In this document: in pieces, positions 41,611 through 50,372 of the stretch | Layout of the letters: the number at the start of each line of letters is the position of its first letter | Numbering within the stretch: position 1 is the stretch's first letter | NCBI GenBank assembly: GCA_035516035.1 | Contig: DATJAS010000039.1 | Location: 5,791 to 69,790 of the forward strand | Reading direction: 5' to 3' | Length of the DNA stretch: 64,000 nt | DNA from: Fen-1273 sp035516035 | GTDB taxonomy: Bacteria > Bacteroidota > Ignavibacteria > UBA10030 > UBA6906 | Translations under genes and position numbers: made by a program | Notes under the pieces: model-generated | The model's input: only the letters and a program-made list of their open reading frames with translations | Told to the model about the DNA's origin: nothing | The model's database searches: none

Positions 41611-41767
41611 CCTTCAGTCGGATCACGCCTCCTCCGAGCGCTCCAGCCCGATCACGCCTCGCACGGATGTGCCTCCACCGGAACCCCCTCCTCCCGCCGT
41701 CTGTTAGTGTGTTACCCCGAGGGATATCCGGGTGGGTGACGCGCAGCGAACGTCCGGAGGTCGACTG

Positions 41768-42031
41768 ATGGCTGACTTTCACTACCTGATTGTGGGAGGC
41801 GGAATGACCGCCGATGCGGCGGTCCGGGGCATCCGCATGAAGGACTCCGATGGGAGCATCGGCCTCATCAGCCGCGAACACCACCCGCCGTACAACCGGC
41901 CGCCGCTCTCCAAGGGTCTCTGGAAGGGAGATCCTCTCGATGGCATCTGGCGGAACACATCGGCGGAGAGGGCGGAGGTTCTCCTCGACCGTGAGGCGGT
42001 ACGGGTCGACCCGGAAGCCCACGCGGCCTGA
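41768..42031 (+). pseudogene. Truncated FAD/NAD(P)-dependent ferredoxin reductase fragment
   Basis: The 87-residue product has the start of a pyridine-nucleotide-disulfide oxidoreductase (FAD-binding YLIVGGGMTADAAVRGIR, and the PYNRPPLSKGLWKGD block of rubredoxin/ferredoxin reductases). The family is about 380-400 residues, so over three quarters is missing. The frame stops at TGA 42029 and the next coding frame, an O-antigen-ligase-like gene, begins 5 bp later, with no trace of the remaining reductase in any frame. A GGAGG ribosome binding site is still present before ATG 41768, so the fragment may be translated. Remains of a deletion or gene fusion event seem the best explanation. Confidence 0.7.
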
Positions 42032-42035
42032 TGCC

Positions 42036-43214
42036 GTGGGGGAATTCCGGCCCCGGTTGCCGGGGGACGGCGACCATGCCGCGTGGGCAGATGACCTGCC
42101 TGTTTTCCTCTGCGGCCTTCTCGGCGCGATGAGCTTCTGGTCCACGGCGCTTGCAGAAGCCGCGGGGTTGCTCGTCATCGTTGCGTCCCCGGTGCGGCTC
42201 CTGATCGCCGGTGGGCGGGATGCGATGCAGTTCTGCCGCACGCGGGCGTCGCGGATTGCATTCATTTTCTTCGGCGTTTATTCGGCTCTCGTTGCAGTCT
42301 CCTACCTCGTGGCGCCGGGTCCGTTCCACCGGAATCCCTCGCTCCTCTGGCATCCGCTCCTCTTCCCGGCTCTGTTGATTCCCGCGGTGCGGCGCGCGAC
42401 GCTCATCCGCGCCGCGAAGATATTCCTGGCGGGAGGCGCGGCATCGGCAGTCGTTACGCTTCTTCTCAATTTCCGGGGGCGTGAGGCAGGGGGGCCCGTC
42501 ACGTTTACGGGGTTGACGACATTCGCGGATCTTCTCGCCCTGTGCGCGGTGACGGGTCTGGTCATCGGGCTGAGGCGAAAGCCATTCCGCCTCGCGTCAT
42601 GGCCCCTTGCTGCCTGTGCGCTGGTGCTCCCTGCCGTCGCCTGGAGCGGCGAGCGCGCGCCTATAGTGGCTCTCGCCGGTGCGGGGACTGCCCGTGCTGC
42701 GCGAGCGGGCCCCCGGTTCCTGCTGGCGTGGCTGGGCGTTGCCGTCGCGTGCGCGGCGTTCACGTCTCCGACATTCACGGAGAAGATGGGGTGGATGTTG
42801 CGCGGGGGATCGGTCGACAGGTATGTCGTCTGGAATGAAGGGCTGAAGCTGGTTCCCGGAACCCCCCTCCTTGGCTACGGACCCGGGTCGTTTGCGGGGA
42901 TTCTCCCGGCTGAAGCGTGGGGGAGGTTCGTGCAGCGGCCTCCATGGTCATGGCACGACGACATGCTGGAGACATGGCTCGACAGCGGACCTCTGGCAGC
43001 CCTTGCGCTCGCAGGCTTGCTCGTCGTGGGGGTCGTTCAGGCCGTGCGCGGCATGATTGCGGCCCGCGAAGGACGCGTCTCGGTTTCCGGGGAGGCGGGA
43101 CTCCTCTTCATCCTGCTCGTCCTCTTCGGAATGGTGGGGTCCGTCGTCACTACGTCCGTGCTCGGCCTCGTATTCTGGGCGCTGCTGGGGATGACGCTTA
43201 ACCCTCCGGAATAA
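42036..43214 (+). CDS. O-antigen ligase/polymerase-like multi-spanning membrane protein
   Basis: About 392 residues with about ten hydrophobic segments (LPVFLCGLLGAMSFW, AEAAGLLVIVASPVRLL, RIAFIFFGVYSALVAVSYLV and others). A periplasmic loop carries RYVVWNEGLKLVPGTPLLGYGPGSF and WSWHDDMLETWLDSGPLAAL, the pattern of the Wzy_C family (O-antigen ligase WaaL, polymerases). Role would be joining or extending lipid-linked glycans at the outer face of the inner membrane. The start is uncertain: GTG 42036 is used, ATG 42129 is an alternative, and the open frame reaches back to 41850 across the reductase fragment. Two copies of the dispersed repeat follow its stop. Confidence 0.8.
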   Translation: MGEFRPRLPGDGDHAAWADDLPVFLCGLLGAMSFWSTALAEAAGLLVIVASPVRLLIAGGRDAMQFCRTRASRIAFIFFGVYSALVAVSYLVAPGPFHRNPSLLWHPLLFPALLIPAVRRATLIRAAKIFLAGGAASAVVTLLLNFRGREAGGPVTFTGLTTFADLLALCAVTGLVIGLRRKPFRLASWPLAACALVLPAVAWSGERAPIVALAGAGTARAARAGPRFLLAWLGVAVACAAFTSPTFTEKMGWMLRGGSVDRYVVWNEGLKLVPGTPLLGYGPGSFAGILPAEAWGRFVQRPPWSWHDDMLETWLDSGPLAALALAGLLVVGVVQAVRGMIAAREGRVSVSGEAGLLFILLVLFGMVGSVVTTSVLGLVFWALLGMTLNPPE

Positions 43215-43218
43215 CCCC

Positions 43219-43303
43219 CGTCATTGCGAGCGGCGCCGCAGGCGCCGCGAAGCAATCTCGGCTGGGATTGCTTCGTCGCTAAGAAACGCTCCTGCTAATG
43301 ACG
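43219..43303. repeat. Dispersed GTCATTGCGAG/GCAATCT repeat, copy 3 (double)
   Basis: Forward unit at 43219-43259 (GTCATTGCGAG, inner hairpin GCGGCGCC-GCA-GGCGCCGC, GAAGCAATCTC) is followed by an inverted unit at 43264-43303 (GGGATTGCTTCG to AATGACG). It fills the gap between two convergent genes and probably folds as a terminator-like structure. Confidence 0.8.
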
Positions 43304-43305
43304 CG

Positions 43306-43995
43306 CTACAACCCCTCGATCTTCCTCACCTCGTTGTCAATATCGTCCTCCGCCTGCGGCGTGACTGCCGCTCGCTCCCCGGGAATGACCGGCACCGGCC
43401 TTCCGGAGCGGATGAAGACGATGACCGCCCAGGCGATTCCCGTTGCAATCGCCCCCGCGCAGACGATCGCCCCTCCGTAGTAGAATATGTCCGCCAGCGT
43501 TCCCGCGTCGTCCATCATGCCCCACTGGGAGAGGAGGTAATGCCAGTCGTGGCCAGTCTTGTCGCCTCCCAGGAGAGGGAGCATCCTTGCAGGCGCGTCC
43601 CGGACGTAGAGGCTGACATCCATCATGTTCTCGCCCGCCCAGAAAAGGGCGAAGGGGAACGTCTGCGAGCGCTGCCTGAGCGCAATGATGAACCAGAGGA
43701 GCGGGAAGACGATCTGCCAGAAGGATCCCCCGAGGACGTAGAGCGTCCTCCCGAGAAACATCGAGATGAAGTGTCCCCCCTCGTGCAGCGGGAGGAATAT
43801 CAGCGTGCGGACGATGTACAGCAGCGTGCCCCAGCGCATCCCGGGGCGGTATTCGAGAAACGCGTCGAGCGCCTGGACGAAAAAGACGATCAACAGCGCG
43901 TAGACGCCCGTCTTGAGAAGAAGAGGAACGTATCGCTCGACCGGATCAAGCGGCTCGGCGGGGGCAATCCGGTGCGACGGAGGCTGCGTCATCAT
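43306..43995 (-). CDS. Multi-pass membrane protein with HEGGH motif (possible membrane metallopeptidase)
   Basis: 229 residues with about five membrane segments (VYALLIVFFVQALDAFL, LLYIVRTLIFLPL, YVLGGSFWQIVFPLLWFIIAL, ADIFYYGGAIVCAGAIATGIAWAVIVFI). At the end of a helix is His71-Glu72-Gly-Gly-His75, an HExxH zinc-binding pattern placed in or next to the membrane, as in M50 site-2-type proteases. A later HDWHYLLSQWG could supply more ligands, but no typical NxxPxxxLDG motif of M50 is seen. No family is recognised. It is a single-gene unit flanked by a dispersed repeat and the ychF gene (59 bp upstream). Membrane scaffolding without catalysis cannot be ruled out. Confidence 0.7.
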   Translation of the reverse strand: MMTQPPSHRIAPAEPLDPVERYVPLLLKTGVYALLIVFFVQALDAFLEYRPGMRWGTLLYIVRTLIFLPLHEGGHFISMFLGRTLYVLGGSFWQIVFPLLWFIIALRQRSQTFPFALFWAGENMMDVSLYVRDAPARMLPLLGGDKTGHDWHYLLSQWGMMDDAGTLADIFYYGGAIVCAGAIATGIAWAVIVFIRSGRPVPVIPGERAAVTPQAEDDIDNEVRKIEGL

Positions 43996-44054
43996 GGGAC
44001 GTCGTGGGAGAGGCGATGCATTTGAAATTGGTGCAATTCTCCGCTATGTTGAAT

Positions 44055-45143
44055 TCATCCGTGGCGTATCGTGAGGATGTCGCCGTCCTTGACGACATAC
44101 TCCTTTCCCTCGAGCCTCCACTTCCCCGATTCCCTGGCCCGGGCGAAGGACCCGCCCCCGGCCATGAAATCGTCGTAACCGACAACCTCTGCGCGAATGA
44201 ACGTCGTCACAAAATCGGAGTGGATCGCGCCGGCCGCTTCCTGTGCGTTGGCTCCTTTGCGAATAGTCCACGCCCGGCATTCATCCTCTCCCACGGTGAA
44301 AAACGACTGGAGCCCCAGCAGCGCGTATGCCTCTCGGATGAGCGTGTCGAGCGCGGATTCCGTGATGCCGTATTCCTTCATGAACGCCCCTGCGTCCTCC
44401 TGGGAAAGCTCGGACATCTCCATCTCGATCTGCCCGAAGAACGAAAGCACGCGGGTATTGACTTTCCCTTTTGCCGCGGCTCCCGCCGCTTCGACCAGGC
44501 GGGGGGCAGCCTCCCGCTGCGTCTCGTCCAGGTTGAGGGCGATCAGCATCGGCTTCACGGACAGGAGCTGGTATGATCGGAGCACCTGCAGCTCCTCCCT
44601 GCTGAACGACGTTTCGCGGAGCGGGGCTCCGCCGTCGAGGATCGCGTGGCAGCGCTCCATGAGCGGCAGCTCCTTCTTTCCCTCGGCGTCGCCCGTTTTC
44701 GTGGCCTGCTTGCGAATCCTCTCGATCCGTGTCTCGATGATCCCGAGATCGGAGAGTATGAATTCCGTCTCGAACGCGGCGATATCGCGGGCCAGGTCGA
44801 TGGATCCCTCCGGGTGGGGGACGGCGTCGCTCGCGAACACGCGGACCACATGAACGAGCGCGTCGTTGGTCTTGACGTTGGCGAGGAAATTCGTCGTGAA
44901 TTGCGTCGAGCCGGAGTCCCCCTTCTTCAACCCGGCGACGTCCACGAATTCGATCGTTGCGTACACCGTGCTCGGAGGGGAGAAGAGCCCGCTCAGCCGC
45001 AAGAGGCGCGCGTCGGGGACTTTGATGATGGCGTGGTGCGCTTCGGGTCGCGAAAGAAGTGACGGGTCGATGTGTGTCTTCGTGATCGTCTGAAACAGCG
45101 TGGATTTGCCCGAGAAAGGAAACCCGACGATGCCGATCTGCAT
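44055..45143 (-). CDS. ychF: YchF-like redox-regulated ATPase/GTPase (OLA1 family)
   Basis: 362 residues. The P-loop GFPFSGKST is at residues 7-15, the switch block FVDVAGLKKGDSGSTQF follows, and the nucleotide-specificity strand LIALNLDE replaces the usual NKxD, as in the ATP-preferring YchF/OLA1 branch. A coiled-coil insert lies around residues 130-170. A TGS domain closes the protein (SFFTVGEDECRAWTIRKGANAQEAAGAIHSDF and later GDILTIRHG). These conserved proteins bind ribosomes and are linked to stress and translation control. Ribosome binding site GGAG precedes ATG 45143. Divergent from the GH76-like gene, 46 bp apart. Confidence 0.95.
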   Translation of the reverse strand: MQIGIVGFPFSGKSTLFQTITKTHIDPSLLSRPEAHHAIIKVPDARLLRLSGLFSPPSTVYATIEFVDVAGLKKGDSGSTQFTTNFLANVKTNDALVHVVRVFASDAVPHPEGSIDLARDIAAFETEFILSDLGIIETRIERIRKQATKTGDAEGKKELPLMERCHAILDGGAPLRETSFSREELQVLRSYQLLSVKPMLIALNLDETQREAAPRLVEAAGAAAKGKVNTRVLSFFGQIEMEMSELSQEDAGAFMKEYGITESALDTLIREAYALLGLQSFFTVGEDECRAWTIRKGANAQEAAGAIHSDFVTTFIRAEVVGYDDFMAGGGSFARARESGKWRLEGKEYVVKDGDILTIRHG

Positions 45144-45189
45144 GGTGATGTCTCCGGGAAGTAAGAACGCGAGACCTCAAGATACGAAA

Positions 45190-46398
45190 ATGCGCGCACA
45201 CCTGCCCCTCCTCATCAAGATCGGCGTTTCCGCCGTGGCGCTCCTGCTCGTCGCCATCCTGCTGGTCGTCGCGATCAGGATCCCGGCCCCCGTCGGCAGG
45301 CCGTCACCCCCGGGGGCAGGCAGGTCGGGGAACGCGCCGGCAAGGCCGACGGAGAAATGGCTGGCCAGGGCCTACGCGGTGGACGACCTCTTCCACAGGG
45401 TGTACACGCCGTGCTGGGAAGGGGCGTACGGCGCCATCGGCGATGCATACCTCTTTGGTGCGACCGGCGATTCTTCGATTCTCCGGTTCTACACGGACGG
45501 ACACCCGCTCACGGAGATGTGCCGGGTGACCTGGATCGACGACCAGGCGTGGGTATGCCTCGCCGAGATGTATTGGTGGGAGTTCACCGGGCGGAAGGAT
45601 ATGCGCCTCGTAGCCGATGCAGCAAGGCGCTACACGGAGGCCCGCGAAGCGGGCGGACTTGCCCACCCGGAAGGGTTCTGGAGCTGGTACAATTTTCCGC
45701 CGGGAACTGAGGGGCAGGGGCAGATCTTCACCAACAGCAACATGAACCAGATGGCCTCGGTGGCCTGCTGGCTCTTCATGGTGTCGCACGAGCAGCAGTA
45801 CCTGGACGAAGCCCTCCTGGTCTGGAACGGGGACGGGACGATCCCCGGTGTCGAGCGAACGTTCTACAGGGGCGACGGCAGGTGGGAAGGAAAGAAGGGC
45901 CTGGCGGCGTTCGGCGACCCTCTTCCCTGGATGGGAGCCGGGTATTGTTCGATCGGTGCAGCGCTCTACCGGGCCACGGGGGAGGCGAAATACAGGGATA
46001 TCGCCGCGGCGACGGCAGCCCGCGTGATGAACCCCGCCAACGGCTGGGTGGACCCGGTGGACTTTTACCAGATCCGGATGGACGGCAACGGCGCCTTCGT
46101 GCACTACCTGCTGGACGCCTACCAGATCGCCCCGAAGGAGCTGGCGGACATCCCGGCCAAGATCGGCCGGATGCTCGATCACGTCTGGAGCAACGCAGGC
46201 GGCAAGGCGACGGTGATCCTGCGCCGCACATCCGATGACGGCATCAGGAACGGCTGGAACCCGCGCGGCGGGGAGGACGGATACAAGGTGGGGGAAGTCG
46301 GCACGGTCCACGCGCAGGGGGAGGCGATGCGCGCCTTCGGGGCCTACGCCTACGTGATGAACGTCGTCATCCCGCGAGAACACACGCCCCTGAAATAG
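45190..46398 (+). CDS. Membrane-anchored GH76-like glycoside hydrolase/(alpha/alpha)6-barrel protein
   Basis: About 402 residues. An N-terminal membrane anchor (LLIKIGVSAVALLLVAILLVVAI) is followed by a short Pro/Gly linker and a helical-barrel domain with repeated helix pairs (HRVYTPCWEGAYGAIGDAYLFG, TWIDDQAWVCLAEMYWWEFTG, TNSNMNQMASVACWLFMVSHE). The Asp-Asp pair in WIDDQAW occupies the place of the catalytic pair in GH76 alpha-1,6-mannanases, but other six-hairpin glycosidase families look alike, so the substrate is open. ATG 45190 is used because the frame upstream lies over the divergent ychF start. A strong terminator hairpin follows immediately at the stop codon. Confidence 0.75.
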   Translation: MRAHLPLLIKIGVSAVALLLVAILLVVAIRIPAPVGRPSPPGAGRSGNAPARPTEKWLARAYAVDDLFHRVYTPCWEGAYGAIGDAYLFGATGDSSILRFYTDGHPLTEMCRVTWIDDQAWVCLAEMYWWEFTGRKDMRLVADAARRYTEAREAGGLAHPEGFWSWYNFPPGTEGQGQIFTNSNMNQMASVACWLFMVSHEQQYLDEALLVWNGDGTIPGVERTFYRGDGRWEGKKGLAAFGDPLPWMGAGYCSIGAALYRATGEAKYRDIAAATAARVMNPANGWVDPVDFYQIRMDGNGAFVHYLLDAYQIAPKELADIPAKIGRMLDHVWSNAGGKATVILRRTSDDGIRNGWNPRGGEDGYKVGEVGTVHAQGEAMRAFGAYAYVMNVVIPREHTPLK

Positions 46399-46425
46399 CG
46401 GACGCCGGGAGGGCCCGGCGTCCGC
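46398..46425 (+). terminator. Strong GC hairpin after GH76-like gene
   Basis: GCGGACGCCGGG (46398-46409) pairs with CCCGGCGTCCGC (46414-46425), a perfect 12-bp stem with a 4-nt loop that begins at the last base of the stop codon. No U-run follows. Confidence 0.75.
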
Positions 46426-46436
46426 GACATTTACCT

Positions 46437-46474
46437 GTCATTGCGGGAGCGTTCCTCAGCGACGAAGCAATCAG
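46437..46474. repeat. Dispersed GTCATTGCGAG/GCAATCT repeat, copy 4
   Basis: GTCATTGCGGGAGCG at 46437 and GACGAAGCAATC ending at about 46472 form a short single unit, slightly diverged (GCAATCAGAG). It lies between the terminator of the GH76-like gene and the convergent T9SS gene stop at 46481. Confidence 0.7.
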
Positions 46475-46480
46475 AGAGCG

Positions 46481-47578
46481 TTACCTCACGTATGCCATCT
46501 TCCGCACATCGCTGAACTTTGCGGGCGATCCTGTCGTCGTTACAGCATCCATGCGGCAGAAATAGATGCCCGAGGAGCCCGCAGGTCGCCAATCGACGAT
46601 GTGCGTACCCGCCTCCTGTTCGCCGTTCACAAGCTCCGCCACCATCTGGCCGAGCACGTTGTATACGACCAGGTGGACGATGCTCCTTGCGGGGAGCGCG
46701 TACGATATCGACGTGGAGGGGTTGAACGGATTGGGATAGTTCTGCTCGAGCGCAAAGCGGGTCGGGGCCGGCGCCGCCGACTGGATCGACGTGTTTACCG
46801 GCGCGGCCCAGGAGGTCCCGGGATTGACGCTGATAACCCCTGTGTCCGGCGCGGTGGCGCTGGCGCCGCTCACCTCGATGAGCGTCCCGTCGTTCGAGAG
46901 GAAGATATAGCCGACGCTCTTTCCGGTGGCCGTGCTGTCCGTCTTCTTGATGCGAAGGACGTTGTGTGTCGTCCCCCCCGGGATCGTGAGAGGGCCATAG
47001 GCGTCGACGATGTACGAGGCGCTGTGCCTGACGCCGGTCTCAGAGATCAGAAACGAGCTGAGGTAGATATCCGTCGTATCGAGGTACGTGCTCGTCCATG
47101 TCGTCCCGTACGTGGAGGGGAGTTTGTAGAAGAGGTCGGCCGGTCTGTTGTGGATGACGAGCGACGCCCCTCCCCCTGTGAGCACTGCCGATTCGCCCAG
47201 GTTCATCAGGCTCCCTGAGAGCTGGAAGAAAACGTACGCCGTGGCATTGACCAACGTTCCCTGATAATCGTAGAGGATAGCTGTCTGGAACGCGTGCGTT
47301 GCTCCGGGGAAGCTCGAAGCGCTGTCGGCGGAACTCACCGTGATGCTCGTGAGCGTTACCGAGTACTGCTTTTTCAGTCCGCTGAAATCCCACGACGAAG
47401 CCCCCTTCTTGCCGATGTTCAGCGACGTCGTCACGGAATCAAAATGGTTGGTCGTGAAATTGCCGACGGCGAACTGGTTGGTCACGTCGGTGGCGGTGAT
47501 CGTGATCTGCGCGTCCGCGCGCGGCGAAGCCGCGGCGGCAACGCACAGGATCGCCAGAATTGCGCACAATCGTTTCAT
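46481..47578 (-). CDS. Secreted protein with T9SS type A sorting domain, downstream of TonB receptor
   Basis: About 365 residues. The signal peptide is MKRLCAILAILCVAAAASPRADA, and ATG 47578 is chosen for its GGAGGG ribosome binding site rather than the longer frame from 47617. The middle 250 residues are beta-rich with a WDFSGL block near residue 60 and no recognised domain. The final 85 residues are a T9SS tail (LEQNYPNPFNPSTSISY, VVYNVLGQMVAELVNGEQEAGTH, SSGIYFCRMD). It lies 35 bp after the TonB receptor gene, suggesting a surface lipoprotein-like partner exported through T9SS. Role unknown. Confidence 0.85.
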   Translation of the reverse strand: MKRLCAILAILCVAAAASPRADAQITITATDVTNQFAVGNFTTNHFDSVTTSLNIGKKGASSWDFSGLKKQYSVTLTSITVSSADSASSFPGATHAFQTAILYDYQGTLVNATAYVFFQLSGSLMNLGESAVLTGGGASLVIHNRPADLFYKLPSTYGTTWTSTYLDTTDIYLSSFLISETGVRHSASYIVDAYGPLTIPGGTTHNVLRIKKTDSTATGKSVGYIFLSNDGTLIEVSGASATAPDTGVISVNPGTSWAAPVNTSIQSAAPAPTRFALEQNYPNPFNPSTSISYALPARSIVHLVVYNVLGQMVAELVNGEQEAGTHIVDWRPAGSSGIYFCRMDAVTTTGSPAKFSDVRKMAYVR

Positions 47579-47613
47579 GGTCCCTCCGGGCGTAGTGTGA
47601 GTGACGGTGGATT

Positions 47614-49812
47614 TCAAAATCGCGCTTCGAGCACCAGGACGTACGTCCGTGGCGGCATGATGTTGCCGATCAGCTCGACGTAATTCCGCTGGAACAGGTT
47701 GTTGACGTTGAGGGTGGCGCTCAGCGGGAGGCCCGCCGACGAGAGGTCGACGCCCCCCCTGACATCCGTGACGATGATATCGCTTCGCTGGTCCCCGTCG
47801 GGAATGATCCCGAGGTTGACAAATTCGATGTCGATGTTGTCCACGCGGCTCTCGTACCTGAAATCCGCCCCCGCGTTGAAGATCCCGGCCCGCGCGGTGA
47901 GGTTGGCGTAAAAGAGGTGGCGGGGGCGGTATTTCAGGATCGCGTGCGTGGCGAGATCACGCGGGTCAGTGAACGTGTATCCCACGCTCCCGGCGAGCCC
48001 GCCGTCGAAGAGGCCGAACTTGATCGTCGTTTCAAACCCCTGCACGCGGGCGCGCGTGACGTTCTGCCACTGGATATACGGGAGGTCCCCGCTGCCCACG
48101 TAGAGGCCCGGCTCGATCAGGTTGTCATAGTCCGAACGGAACGCGGCCAGGTCCAGCGAGCCGAAGTCCCACGCCTTCTGGGCGATCCCCAGTTCGTAGG
48201 AGTAGCTCCGCTCGGGCTGCAGGTTCGAATTCGGCACGGTGACGAGGTTGCTCACTTCCGCGGAAATGAACGCCTCCGCGACGGACGGGATCCTGAACCC
48301 GCGCCCGACGGAGGCGCGGAGCGTCGTTCCTTCGACGGGTGTGTAGGAGACCGCCGCCTTGGGGTTTACCTGGCCGCCCGGAATCGTGATGCCGACCGCC
48401 TGGTAGTCGAACCGCGCGCCCGCCGTCAGCGTCACCTCGTCCGCCACCTTGTACTCGTCCTGGGCGTACGCCGCCATCCCACCCCCCCTGTGCAGCCCGA
48501 ACAGGTCGGCGGCGACCATGTCGAAGCTCCCCGTGATCCCTGCGGTCGCCGTGTTCTCCCTGTTGAGGACCAGCGTGGTGGTCCCTTCCGCGGTGATCTC
48601 ATCGGAGAGCGATTTGGTCATCCCGATGGCGTTGATCGTCTCGTACCCCCAGTCGTTGTGGTACCAGAGGACCTTCGCGCTGAAGAGCGCGTTATCGGAG
48701 ATGACGCCGTTGTACAGCGCGTTGATATAGTACCGGACCGATTTCACGTCGTCGTGCTGCTGGAGCACCGGGGGGATGAGAGCCGAGTCGAGGTTTCTCC
48801 AGTACAGGTATTGCCCGCCGTACTGGTAGAGCAACCCGAAGTTCATCGTGAGGGAATTCGAGTTCGCGAAATCTTCGCGCGTCTTGACGTACACGTTGTA
48901 CCGGCGGTGGTAGTCGTTCTGCCGGTACCCGTCGTCGAACTGGCGGGAGAAGAAGAGGGCGATGCCGAGGTCGCCGCTCTTGTACGCGTGGCTGATCGAC
49001 TCGCCGTTGTAGTAACGGTTGATCGTCGACCACGCCCACGAGCCGTACGACGGCTTGTTGTACAGGCCGACGTACGTCCTGATGTCGGTCTCGGGCGTTT
49101 CGGGGATCTGCTTCGTGATGATGTTGATCACGCCCCCCAGCGCATTGGAGCCGTAGAGGGCCGAGCTTGCGCCCTTCACGACTTCGATCCTGTCGATCTG
49201 TCCCACGGGGATCGACTCGAACACCAGCTCCCCCGTGTCCCCGGCGATGAACGGCACGCCGTCCAGCAGGAGCAGCACGCGGCTCCCCGCTCCCCGCGAA
49301 TAGCCGCTCGAGCCGCGGATGTTTACCTGGCCGCCGGTGATATTTACACCGGGCACGTACCGGAGCGCATCATCGATCGTCTGCGCGTTCCTCATCTGCA
49401 GTTCGGTCGCATCCAGCACCGAGATCGAGACCGGGACTTCCTGGAGCGATTGCTCGCGCCTGTTTGCGGTCACCACGATCTGCTCGGTCTGCACCGGGGT
49501 CTGGACGAGCGCGACGTTGACGGTGGTTTCTTTCCCCTCCTCGACCACGACGTCGGCGCGTGTCTCCCGCTGGTAGCCGACCATGGAGAAGACGAGCGTG
49601 CACCGGCCCGGGGAGAGGCCGAGGATCCGGTAATCCCCTTTCGTGTTCGTGTTCGTGCCGCGCACCGTTCCCTGGACTAACACCGTTACGCCCACGAGCG
49701 GTTCTCTGTCACCCTTCCCTGTAACGCGCCCGGCAACGGATCCCCCGGCGCCGAACGCCGGTGAGCAGGCCACCGCCAGGAGCACGCAGAATCCCACGAG
49801 TCTCATCGCCAT
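47614..49812 (-). CDS. TonB-dependent outer-membrane receptor with carboxypeptidase-regulatory-like domain
   Basis: 732 residues. The signal peptide is followed by a CarboxypepD_reg-like domain (GRVTGKGDREPLVGVTVLVQGTVRG). The TonB plug follows (QTEQIVVTANRREQSLQEVPVSISVLD, DALRYVPGVNI, VNIRGSSGYSRG, VKGASSALYGSNALGGVINI). A 22-strand barrel is expected from about residue 250, ending in LEARF with the terminal Phe. Substrate unknown; no siderophore, cobalamin or haem gene is next to it. Its start overlaps the stop of the lipoprotein gene: ATG 49812 is used, ATG 49806 is equally possible and gives an ATGA overlap. A T9SS-tailed protein follows. Confidence 0.93.
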   Translation of the reverse strand: MAMRLVGFCVLLAVACSPAFGAGGSVAGRVTGKGDREPLVGVTVLVQGTVRGTNTNTKGDYRILGLSPGRCTLVFSMVGYQRETRADVVVEEGKETTVNVALVQTPVQTEQIVVTANRREQSLQEVPVSISVLDATELQMRNAQTIDDALRYVPGVNITGGQVNIRGSSGYSRGAGSRVLLLLDGVPFIAGDTGELVFESIPVGQIDRIEVVKGASSALYGSNALGGVINIITKQIPETPETDIRTYVGLYNKPSYGSWAWSTINRYYNGESISHAYKSGDLGIALFFSRQFDDGYRQNDYHRRYNVYVKTREDFANSNSLTMNFGLLYQYGGQYLYWRNLDSALIPPVLQQHDDVKSVRYYINALYNGVISDNALFSAKVLWYHNDWGYETINAIGMTKSLSDEITAEGTTTLVLNRENTATAGITGSFDMVAADLFGLHRGGGMAAYAQDEYKVADEVTLTAGARFDYQAVGITIPGGQVNPKAAVSYTPVEGTTLRASVGRGFRIPSVAEAFISAEVSNLVTVPNSNLQPERSYSYELGIAQKAWDFGSLDLAAFRSDYDNLIEPGLYVGSGDLPYIQWQNVTRARVQGFETTIKFGLFDGGLAGSVGYTFTDPRDLATHAILKYRPRHLFYANLTARAGIFNAGADFRYESRVDNIDIEFVNLGIIPDGDQRSDIIVTDVRGGVDLSSAGLPLSATLNVNNLFQRNYVELIGNIMPPRTYVLVLEARF

Positions 49813-50339
49813 GGCCTCGGTGGTGGATTGGCGAAGTCCGCAACGATATCGATGCCGGTGACATTTTTATGCAGGAGCACGCGGACGGATGCGGGGTCAA
49901 AGGGTCCCGGGCCCATCGTATACACGCCGGCCGGTCTCCAGTCGGCGAAGACATTCGAGCCGTAGCGCCAGGCGAGCGCGACGTAGCTGTAGACGCCGAC
50001 TTTCAGCGTCGTGCCCGCGGTGGTGAATGAGTAATGGATGGAATCGGCGAACAACACCTGCTGTGTCGTATCCTCAAGCAGGTTATGCTGACCGATCTGG
50101 GGGTAGACGATCGCGTACCCGTACAGGATGTCAAGCAGGATCGACGCGCTGTCGCTCGGGTACTCCGGGAAGGCGATCACGCGCAGCTCCTGCACGCTGT
50201 CCGCCGGCGGCCAGTGCTTGAAGTGGATGACGCCGCTGAACCCGGAGGGGGCGTCGGGCGGCCCGAGGCCCGTGTCACACCCCGCGCAGCAGGCCACGAG
50301 GATCGCTCCCCACAATGCAAACTGTTTCACGCTTCGCAC
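49803..50339 (-). CDS. Lipoprotein of unknown function upstream of TonB receptor
   Basis: About 178 residues. The open frame extends upstream to 50495 through a dispersed repeat, which is not real coding sequence. GTG starts at 50339 or 50330 give a lipoprotein signal (KQFALWGAILVACCAGC, with a lipobox ending AGC). The mature part is beta-rich (VIHFKHWPPADSVQELRVIAFPEYP, YSFTTAGTTLKVGVYSYVALAW) and ends in NPPPRPWR; I recognise no family. It overlaps the receptor start by up to 10 bp, so it is very likely part of the same transport or surface complex, perhaps a substrate-binding lipoprotein. The start is uncertain since no clear ribosome binding site is seen. Confidence 0.75.
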   Translation of the reverse strand: MRSVKQFALWGAILVACCAGCDTGLGPPDAPSGFSGVIHFKHWPPADSVQELRVIAFPEYPSDSASILLDILYGYAIVYPQIGQHNLLEDTTQQVLFADSIHYSFTTAGTTLKVGVYSYVALAWRYGSNVFADWRPAGVYTMGPGPFDPASVRVLLHKNVTGIDIVADFANPPPRPWR

Positions 50340-50372
50340 GGTGATAGTGTGATGTCGTGAGAACGGACAGCC

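Noticed and set aside
47917..49680. 587-residue open frame on the plus strand opposite the TonB receptor
   Set aside because: Receptor plug and barrel motifs on the other strand are complete; the frame shows no recognisable feature.
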